64,000 bases of DNA from the NCBI RefSeq assembly GCF_029784155.1, contig NC_073693.1, positions 112,220,683 to 112,284,682 of the forward strand, read 5' to 3'. The notes beneath the pieces are model-generated. The model was not told the origin of the DNA and ran no database searches. It saw nothing but the letters and a program-made list of their open reading frames with translations. Source of the DNA: Uranotaenia lowii. Lineage: Eukaryota; Arthropoda; Insecta; Diptera; Culicidae. Positions 55,984-64,000 of this stretch are shown here, one piece after another (position 1 is the first letter of the stretch; every line of letters starts with the position of its first letter). Position numbers and translations under genes: made by a program.

Positions 55984-56596
55984 CTGCTCAATCCAGATGT
56001 GTGTGTTTTTCGCCAGATTTCCGGAGTTGCATTGAACGATTATTGGTACAAAAAGGAGAACGGAAGAAAATATCGATTAAATTCAGAACGTCATCATCAG
56101 TCGTGGGAGGGGGTTGGTTTATGTTCGGTTGTTGCGGTTAGACAGAAATGTCGTGTAGATGTCGTTAGAGCCGTTCGAGTGTAGCAATGCCCAGGTTGAT
56201 GCTGCAAGCCGGGATTAGAAATAAATCATGCTGAGCAAACAGAACGAACTATTGATGCAATGGGAATGTTAGGGCGGGGGGTTAAACGTGACGGTCATGC
56301 GGGATTGCTTCATGTATTTGCCGATGAGGTGGAAAAGATAGTTAATAAACGATTTGAAAGGTAGTTACGTTTTAAGAGTGAAACATGTGAGATTACCCAC
56401 AAAGACCTTAAATAATTGCACGGCACGTATCAAACGATACTCTATAGTGCGTTTTGTGGATGATTACATGCTTCAATTTTAACTAGTTGATAGCCTCTTT
56501 AAAACATGTTCCAAATGTTAGTTTTTGCAAAGTAATAAAGCAATTCCTATTTTAAACTTATAGTGGCTTAGTCAATTGAAAATTTAACTCCTTTAC
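55984..56596. other. Upstream flank of the 55957 exon
   Basis: Moderately GC-elevated to about 56300, so it may be 5' UTR, promoter or intron of the host gene. There is no TATA box or initiator I would defend, and no repeat match. Confidence 0.3.
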
Positions 56597-56795
56597 TGGG
56601 CTTGTGATATAGCTCAGTTGGCAAGTCAGTTGCTGCATGAGCGAATGTCCGTAAGATCGATCCCAAAAGTCATCGATCATAGTTGTACCGGATAAGTTTT
56701 TGAATGACTGTCCGCCAACCACATCGTAGATATAAGTCGAGAATAACATGAAGATGTTAAAACGATTATAATCGAAAATAAAAAAAAATTAAAAA
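56597..56795 (+). repeat. tRNA-derived SINE, GGGCTTGTGATATAGCTCA family, copy 2
   Basis: GGGCTTGTGATATAGCTCAG, TTGGCAAGTCAGTTGC and a B-box-like GATCGATCCC sit at tRNA-like spacing. The body AGTTGTACCGGATAAGTTTT, GACTGTCCGCCAACC and the AATCGAAAATAAAAA tail match 37099-37300. Confidence 0.7.
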
Positions 56796-57298
56796 AAAAC
56801 TCTTTTACAAATTTTTCTACTTAAGGTAAAGGTTTGTGATTGTTAAAAAAACTTTTTTTAGAAAGGCCGTGTGGGTTAAGGGGTATAACTCCTCCCCATG
56901 GAGATTTTTTTCAAATAAAGTTTTAAGATCAAGAAGTGGATTAACTATAGTAACCGAAGAATTTTGATCCCAAAAGGTGTTCAAAAATAAGTTTAAACAT
57001 GCATGTCAGAAAATGGCTCGCTTCTTGCGCAATTTTATCCTAAATAACTCTAGGCCAATTTTTTTCGTTCTACGACACTTAGGCGCTATCTGACGTTCAC
57101 AAATTGGATTTTTTTTATTGTTAGTTAAGAATTTCAATTCAATAAACCTTTTAAATTGAAACTCAAATCTTGACACACAAAAAAACCCCTACCAAAGGAA
57201 TGCGTTTTTATAAGAAATTGTAACTAAACAAGTTAAAAATTTGGAAAAACCATTTTTACTTCAAAATTAATGCATCGGATAGTAATTTTATACATTAA
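56796..57298. other. AT-rich spacer
   Basis: No coding or repeat features recognised. It stops at the CTAGCTGATCC head. Confidence 0.25.
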
Positions 57299-58495
57299 CT
57301 AGCTGATCCCATACGAACTCCGTATCGCAGTCAATTTAGAATATGTCATGAACAGTTTCAATGAATATCAATTTACAGGCATTTTTCATATGCAATTTTG
57401 AATGCATTTTCAAGCAATAATTGCAAAAATGTTAGACAGATTATGTGTACATTCACTTTTTCTGCTGTTTGCTACTAAATTTGAAATCAGGAATCAATTG
57501 ACCGTGCCAAAACACCCCCGTTTATAGATTTTCGTTTCTATACGATACAAACTCACGTAATTATTGCAAAGCAAATTTGACAGTTAATAAGACCCCCTTT
57601 TTTCGTTTGATACAAGTATTGAAATTCCGAACTTTGATCTCTGAAATAAATTGTCCTTTCTTCAAAACTTCCGTGTGCAAATTTTCAAACTGCACCATTG
57701 CATTATAACGTCAATATCGCAAAAAAAAAAAACAGTGAATAGTTCATATGGACGTCCACTTTGGCCGACCCCCGACCCAAAATTGGATAATTGGAATCAA
57801 TTGTTCGTTCTGAATCATTCCTATGTTCAAATTTTTATCTCAATCCGATGTATAACAATTTCAATATTAAAAAAAAATTGAAAAGGTACTATGGATGACC
57901 CCCTTTGTCGACTCCTTACACTGAATTCAATACATGGAATCGATTGCTTGTCATTCGAAACTCTTGGGTACCAATTTTCATCTGAATACGATGTATAATA
58001 ACGTCAGTATCACAAAAATAGCGGTCAGTGAATATGGACGAGCCCTTTGGCTGGCCCCTTACACGAAATTTGGTAACGGCAATCGATTGCTCGTCCCTAA
58101 AACCATCCGAGCGCAAATTTTTATCTCAATCCGATGTACACTAACGTCAATATCACAAAAATATTGAAAAATTAATATGGACGACCCCTGACCTGAATTT
58201 CAATACCTGAAATCGATTTCCCATTTCTCAAAACCCCCATGTGCAAATTTTCATCACGATCCGACGAAAAATAACGTCAATATCGTGGAAACAATATTTG
58301 TCTTATATGGACGACCCCCTTCATAAAGGGTCAACCGTAATTCTGAAAACATTTTTCATCATTCCTGGTCCTAATGAGCATCCATGCCAAATTTCAGCTC
58401 TCTAGCTCTTATGACGGCCGAGCCTATAGAGGACAAACAAACAAACAAACAAACAAACAAACAAACAAAGCCACAGAAATCGCTGTTTATATATA
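57299..58495. repeat. CTAGCTGATCC element with ~145-bp tandem units, copy 2
   Basis: Begins CTAGCTGATCCCATACGAAC, as at 15778. It has about five imperfect units of about 145 bp (near 57640, 57786, 57932, 58077 and 58207), each with AATCGATTGC, AATTTTCATCTGAAT or CTCAATCC, ATGTATAATAACGTC and ATATGGACGACCCC. It ends with CCAAATTTCAGCTCTCTAGC, an (ACAA)n run and TTTATATA. A MITE follows, inserted in the TATATA tail, and the tail resumes at 59437 (TATAGAC). Confidence 0.65.
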
Positions 58496-59436
58496 GGGGA
58501 GGATGAGGATACTTGATCCCTGGGGATACTTGATTCCTTAGCTCTATCTCCAAACTGGAATGTCGTACAAAGATCAAATGTTCTAGAAAAATGTGCCAAA
58601 TGGAACAAAACAGCAATGGTTGAAGCTCAAAAAATTTTAGCGAAATAAGTTTTAGGTTTATTGAACTTTGTTTGAAAAATTTCACAAAATGTGACTTGAA
58701 GATCTTTTTTCATCACTTTAAAATGTTCCTAACATGGAAAAATTATAACAAAAATATTTATTCCAATATATCTATCTTTCGAGTGTGAAATGAACTTCAA
58801 AATACAATATTTTCAAAGCGATGGAAAACTCCCATCTTTTTTCAGAAAAAGTTTTCTAAAATGTTGATTTTGGGTACAATTGATCCCTAATATTTGGGTA
58901 CAAATGATCCCGGTATATTCTTCTTCTCAGTGGATCGTGGTCATTGCTGATTACGAGATTACTTATATTTATCCAATAGCTAATATTCATCCATCAATTA
59001 TCTGAAGAAAAGAACTAAAATAACTGATTTTCTCTTGTTTATGAAAAAATTGCGCCCGTTAGTATGCAATGTCTTAAGGGATGAGAATAAGCTATAGAAT
59101 TTTTTTTCTGACAATTATAGATTGTGAAATGAGAACAAACATGACCAAAATAGTCATTTAACATTCTATCTTTGGGTTTTGTTTGATTTTTTACAAGGAT
59201 TAGGGCTCCCTGGATAAAGGATCAAGTATCCCTACACTTCAAAAATATCGCAATTTTTTTACTCCCACGAAAATGCTTCTAGTTCATCTATAGGTTCAAG
59301 TATCGTTCTAATTTTAGGAACATAGAAACTTGAAGTTACAAGCTGTCAGAAAATGTAAAAGAGTGCGAGTTGTTAAATTTTTCCAAAAAGATATGGTGAA
59401 AATAAGAAAAGGGGATCAAGTATCCCCACTCTCCCC
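58496..59436. mobile_element. MITE built on the word GGGGATACTTGATCC, TATA target duplication
   Basis: The ends GGGGAGGATGAGGATACTTG and the inverse of CAAGTATCCCCACTCTCCCC are near-perfect inverses, flanked on both sides by TATA (58492-58495; 59437-59440). The word GGATACTTGAT or its diverged form recurs at 58510, 58526, 58874, 58896, 59219 (inverse) and 59413 (inverse). The element is 941 bp and non-coding. A partial relative is at 40038-40520. Confidence 0.75.
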
Positions 59437-59440
59437 TATA

Positions 59441-59889
59441 GACTAGTTATGTGGTAGGTGATCAATACTCACAACAGTCTATAAAATTTGCAAAAAAAAA
59501 TTAAACCTAGTATTAATTACTAAATTAATCATATTTTTGATTATGAAAAATCGTTTACAAATTTGCTAATATGAAATAATCATCAAGAAACCAATTTCAG
59601 ACTCAACTGAATTTTTTTCTGTTCTCTTCAATGCTCAAGTTCACATTCAAAAGTGATTAATTAAACAAGGCAACAAAATTCACATTTTCCCTAGGTGCAA
59701 AGAATTAAAGAACTAATATGAATAAGTTTTTTTCTCACAGCTTTTATTTTTTATAATGACTTTTGAAAATAGTTTAAAATCATTTAGAAAATTTCTCACA
59801 CAATTCCTTAAATGAAAGCTTTGGAAGTAACATATTGGCGAACAAAGAGAAACAACAGCTGAAATTCCTTGAGTGAATTATATGTACTC
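59441..59889. other. AT-rich spacer
   Basis: No features recognised. The target duplication of the RTE-like element starts at 59890. Confidence 0.25.
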
Positions 59890-59898
59890 AACTTGAAA

Positions 59899-62800
59899 TC
59901 GGAGATCGGGTACCCAAACCCGGTGGATGCTTTGGCATGCAGACTGAGAAGGTGGCCGCACGCGTCTGTTCTCCAGGTCAGGGGCGGCTCAAACAGCGTC
60001 TGTCTTGCAGCAAGTGGCTGAATTTATGAAATGCAGCTCCCGCCAGCTAAGTCCAAGATGGCAGCCCCATCGCGGGATAGGGACTTTAGGCTAACAACCT
60101 ACTGTTCCCGACTTGAAATTGTTACGGAATCCGAAAGAAATGACCGACCTGGAACTTTGGCGACGACTTTTAGCATGAAAACACGGACACGAATTGGAAC
60201 TTGGAACGTTTTAACCCTTGCCCAACAAGGCAAACTGGAACAACTTGCTAGAGAGGCTAGCCGCCTCAAGCTTGAAATTATGGGACTGAGCGAAAACGTT
60301 TGGCCAAACACTGGAGAACACAAGACACAGTCCGGGCAAGTACTGCTTTACTCTGGCATACGAGGAGAACATGCTACTCGGGAACGAGGAGTTGGTTTCC
60401 TGTTAAGCCCGCAGGCCTACGCGGCCCTCATTAGATGGGAACCGATAAACGAAAGAATAATCGTAGCCAGATTCAGAACACGGGCTAGAAACCTTACAAT
60501 GGTCCAGTGTTATGCGCCAACTGACGTTGCCGATTTGCAGGAGAAAAAGCAGTTTTACAGTCAACTGAACAGCGTGGTAGAGAAAATACCGAAGGGTGAC
60601 ATTCAAATCCATTTGGGCGACTTCAACGCAAAGATTGGCTTCGACAATCAGGACCTTGAGCGCATCATGGGGCGCCATGGTCTAGGACAGATGAGCGAAA
60701 ACGGAGAGCTGTTTGTAGAATTTTGTGGCAACAACAACATGGTGATCGGTGGATCGCTCTTCCCCCATCGACCAGCACATAAGGTCACTTGGGTATCCCG
60801 AGATGGCCGAACAGAAAATCAAATTGACCACATCTGCATCAGCCGAAAATGGAGAAGGAGCCTTCTTGATGTCCGCAACAAGCGAAGCGCAGACATTGCA
60901 TCTGACCATCACCTCGTCCTTGGCGAGATACGACTGAGAGTTGCGTGTGTCCAACGGCGCGAGGAGAAAGTCGGGTATCGATACGACGTCCGCCGGTTGG
61001 AGAATCCAGAGGTGAAAAGGGCATACGTTGAACAGCTAGAATTCCGAGCCTCGGAGCTGCCGACAGACGGAACAGTCGAAGAACAGTGGTGTGGAATCAA
61101 GAATGCCTTTATCACGACGAACCATGGTACTCTCGGTAAAGTTTGTGGAAAAAGGAGTGAATGGATGTCGGATGAAACTTGGAGGATGGTCGATGATCGG
61201 AGAAAGGCGAAAGTCGGAATTGAGCAGGCATGTACCGGGTCAGCCAAAGCAGCAGCCCGCTTTCGATATGCGGAGCTGGAAAAGGCAGTTAAACGAGCTT
61301 GTAGACGTGACAAGAGATCCTGGACAAACTCCCTAGCCGAAGAGGGAGAAAGAGCCGCCGCCAATGGAGATATCCGATTACTTTATGACATTTCTCGCCA
61401 CCTCAGTGGTGTAAGGACTAATGCAAGAATGCCGCTGAAAGACCGAGCAGGTCAGTTATTGACCGATCGAACAGATCAGCTCAAACGATGGACTGAGCAC
61501 TTCGAACAACTCTTCCGAGTCACGAATAGCGATGGCCAACAAAACCCGCAGCTCGAAGCGCCAACAGTAAGTCGCATGAATGGCGTCAACTCGGAAGCGC
61601 CCTCGCTGGCTGAAATAGAAGCGGCAATCAAAAACTTGAAATCCAATAAAGCACCTGGGATCGATTGCATCCCTGCTGAAATGCTGAAAGCTGACCCTAC
61701 CCTGTCAGCACAAATGTTGCACCTTCTTTTCTCTGACATCTGGGATACTGCAACATTCCCGGCCGACTGGATGTAGGGTATCCTCGTAAAGGTCCCGAAG
61801 AAAGGAGACCTGACAGAGTGCGGTAACTGACGAGGCATAACGTTGAGCTGTACAACCCTCAAAGTACTCTGCAAAGTGATCCTGAACAGGATCCAGGAGA
61901 AAATCGACGCTACACTCCGACGTCAACAAGCTGGATTCCGATCCGGACGATCATGTGTGGACCACATCACAACGCTACGAATCATACTGGAACAAATCAA
62001 CGAATTCCAGGAATCTCTTCTGCTGGTGTTCGTTGATTTCGAAAAAGCATTCGACCGACTTAACCATGAACACATCTGGGCGGCTCTAAGGCGACGAGGG
62101 GTCCCAGAGAAACTAGTCCATCTCATCGAAGCACAGTACGAGGCATTTTCGTGCAAGGTCTTGCACGACGGTGTCTTGTCCGAACCAATCCCGGTAACTG
62201 CTGGAGTGAGACAAAGATGAATTCTATCACCGCTACTTTTTCTCATCGTAATGGATGAGATTCTGATTGTATCGATTGACTGTGCACCGAACCGAGGATT
62301 GCCGTGGAATCCTTCAACAATGGAGCAACTGAACGACCTTGACTTGGCTGCCGATATTGTTTTGCTCGCCCAAACACAACCAGATATGCAGAGCAAACTC
62401 GACGACCTCACCGAAAGATCCAAGGCAGCAGGTCTCAAAGTCAATGTCGGAAAGACCAAGTCGATAGAGATCAACACAGGAAATCCCTCCAGTTTCATGG
62501 TAGCTGGGCAACAAGTTGAGAAAGTGGAGTGCTTCCAGTATCTTGGTAGCCAAATAATGCCTGATGGTGGTACCAGAAAAGACATCGAAACCCGGATCAG
62601 AAAGGCCCGATTTGCGTTTGCGAGTCTCCGAAACATCTGGCGGTCACGCCAGATCTCTCTACGAACGAAAATCCGAATCTTCAACTCAAACGTCAAATCC
62701 GTATTGCTGTACGGGTGCGAAACTTGGTGCACATATGCGGTAACGACGCGAAAACTGCAAGTATTTGTAAACCGCTGCCTGCGGAATATCATCCGCGCTT

Positions 62801-63148
62801 GTTGGCCTGGCAACTGGATCTCGAATGAGGAACTACATCGCCGGTGTCATCAAAAGGCGCTAGAAATCGAGATTCGGGAACGTAAGTGGAGATGGATTGG
62901 GCACACGCTGCGAAGAGATGAAAACGAGATTTGCAGAGAGGCGCTAGATTGGAATCCAGAAGGTCATCGAAGAAGAGACAGACCCAGAAACTCGTGGCGG
63001 CGAAGCCTAGCCGCTGAAATCCGAACTGTCGACGAGAATCTTGACTGGGACCAAGTGAAGACGCTGGCTCCGGATCGTCAACAGTGGAGGTCTTTTACCA
63101 CGGCTCTATGCACCGGAGGATCGGCGCGGGATCATTAAGTAAGTAAGT
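59899..63148 (+). mobile_element. Full-length RTE-like non-LTR retrotransposon with 9-bp target duplication
   Basis: The element is bounded by AACTTGAAA at 59890-59898 and 63149-63157. It has a 5' UTR of about 130 bp, less AT-rich than the flanks, then one long coding frame and a very short 3' end made of TAAG repeats (TTAAGTAAGTAAGT) directly after the stop. A single EN-RT ORF and a short tandem tail instead of poly-A are typical of RTE-type elements. At 3.25 kb it is complete in length. Confidence 0.85.
60031..63138 (+). pseudogene. RTE-like endonuclease-reverse transcriptase ORF with three stops
   Basis: One frame runs from ATG 60031 (a second candidate, MKTRTRIGTWNVLTL, at 60175) to TAA at 63138, about 1,035 codons. 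Its endonuclease keeps TWN, LSE, YAPT, GDFNAKIG, NQIDHICIS and SDHHLV. The RT keeps KSNKAPGIDCIPAEML, RQQAGFRSGRSCVDHIT and LLVFVDFEKAFDRLNHEHIW (motif A Asp), plus the C-terminal RERKWRWIGHTLRRDENE block. Three stops interrupt it: TAG at 61774 (probably Gln), TGA at about 61828 (probably Trp) and TGA at 62218 in the VRQGC motif. The catalytic box reads LDLAADIVLL where LDLADDI is expected, so one catalytic Asp is Ala (GCC for GAC). The copy is dead but young in appearance. Confidence 0.85.
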
Positions 63149-63157
63149 AACTTGAAA

Positions 63158-63352
63158 GTTGCAAATGTGATTTATATGTTCATTGTAAGGCACTTAGGTC
63201 ACAAAAAGGTCATAAAAGTACTCAAAACAGGATTTATTAAGTTATGCATTGAGGTGCTTTCTTCCCGGTTGGCAGACTGCTTGGTTGGGCGGGTGCGCCT
63301 ACAGGTATGCTATAAAATCAGATCACCTCTACGAATTTTAGTTTCAGCTAGA
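63158..63352. other. Spacer
   Basis: Short unassigned sequence between the RTE-like element and a SINE. Confidence 0.25.
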
Positions 63353-63480
63353 ACAGCACCTGGGCCTCGTGGTAGCGTATTCGATTGCCACCACAAAGGT
63401 CGGGGTTCGATCCCCAATCCAGGAAAGTTTAGTTTCATTAAGGCATTTGATTACTTGAGTGACCATTCTAATGATATACA
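63353..63480 (+). repeat. tRNA-derived SINE, CTCGTGGTAGCG head
   Basis: GGGCCTCGTGGTAGCGTATTC (A-box region) and GGGTTCGATCCCC-like GGGGTTCGATCCCCAATCC (B box) are at tRNA-like spacing. CATTTGATTACTTGAGTGAC and later GAAGCTGAATAAAAGG resemble the 8430 unit, so it may be a diverged member of that family. The 3' end is uncertain. Confidence 0.6.
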
Positions 63481-63827
63481 TAAATGTGTAATGTAGGAAA
63501 GAAGAAATCGAGCAGCAATTGAAACAAATCTCGAAAAACCGCAAATTGTCGAGTTTGGATTCCGGCGCGTCGCATCATTGCGGCACCTTGTATTGAACAT
63601 AAAACTTAGCCAAGAGAAGGTGATAAAAAGTGATGCCTAGGGTTAAAATTTAGATAAAGATGAGATTACAATTTTTTTAAAGCTGAATTGAAAGGTGGCT
63701 CGAAGCTGAATAAAAGGTTATTCAGGCTTGTTTTGGAACTTGAAAGTATCAAAAAGAATTTAAATTTCGAGCTGCATAGAACGTTCTTCAGATCAATGAT
63801 GGGACTGAGTAAGCATTGTCGTAGCCA
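63481..63827. other. Spacer, possibly SINE body
   Basis: GGTGGCTCGAAGCTGAATAA and AACGTTCTTCAG recall the body of the 8430-8860 unit, but the alignment is poor. No gene is seen. Confidence 0.25.
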
Positions 63828-64000
63828 GCAGGTCGTGACCTAGAGGATAGCATCTTTGTCTTTTAAGCCAACGTTCATGAGATCGAATCCCGGTCGTGAC
63901 ATAACCTGGCACACATCGTATAATGAAGATTGACGGTTTCACCATTAGTGAATGCTAGCCGGGTATACCTTGGAATTGTACGCCTCAATGATGCAGCACA
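63828..64000 (+). repeat. tRNA-derived SINE, GGCCCAGAGGATAGC family, copy 2
   Basis: GGTCGTGACCTAGAGGATAG and GAGATCGAATCCCGGTCGTG match 43353-43430. The body CTTGGAATTGTACGCC matches CTTGAAAGATGTACGCC at 43493. It runs to the window edge. Confidence 0.65.

Noticed and set aside
57651..58167. ORFs inside the tandem-unit repeat as proteins
   Set aside because: They follow the repeat period, differ in frame between units and contain no motif.

Overview
The window looks like an AT-rich stretch of an insect nuclear genome, most likely a mosquito (Culicidae). Supporting signs are a mariner transposase whose last catalytic spacing is D37E (the ITmD37E group described from mosquitoes), R1-clade and RTE-like non-LTR retrotransposons, a Transib (RAG1-related) transposon, several tRNA-headed SINE families, and one host gene whose exons are separated by an 8-kb intron. 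No bacterial, plasmid or phage-like organisation is visible. The mosquito assignment is inference.

Layout. 1-6.2 kb: MITE fragments, a broken mariner, the 3' end of an I-group-like non-LTR element, and two R1-clade copies joined head to tail. 6.2-10.6 kb: one terminus each of an unclassified 'CCCAAGCAACC' element at two places, and a MITE built on the word GGGGTAAAAGTACG. 12.5-18.4 kb: a nest in which a 1.3-kb mariner is split by a MITE and by a 2.4-kb CCCAAGCAACC element that itself holds a tandem-unit repeat. 22.5-27.5 kb: an eroded EN-RT retrotransposon on the minus strand, split by a 2.39-kb Transib derivative with terminal inverted repeats of about 810 bp. 28-44 kb: AT-rich sequence with MITEs, SINEs and a long imperfect hairpin. 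45.1-56 kb: the host gene, minus strand, with two large coding exons joined in phase 0. 56-64 kb: a SINE, a second tandem-unit repeat with a MITE in its tail, a complete but dead RTE-like element bounded by a 9-bp target duplication, and two more SINEs.

How it fits together. Apart from the host gene, nearly every feature with a clear identity is a decayed mobile element. Insertion order can be read from the nesting, and three junctions are exact at the codon level: Transib in the retrotransposon, the CCCAAGCAACC element in the mariner, and the RTE-like target duplication. The host gene encodes a Ser/Asn-rich, low-complexity protein whose family I do not recognise.

Most notable are the Transib copy, which starts with the V(D)J heptamer CACAGTG, has a 5-bp target duplication and keeps a RAG1-like glutamate motif, and a recurring architecture in which unrelated MITE families repeat one family-specific short word through their length. 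All identities come from reading the sequence. No database search was run, and percent identities and percent GC are by eye.
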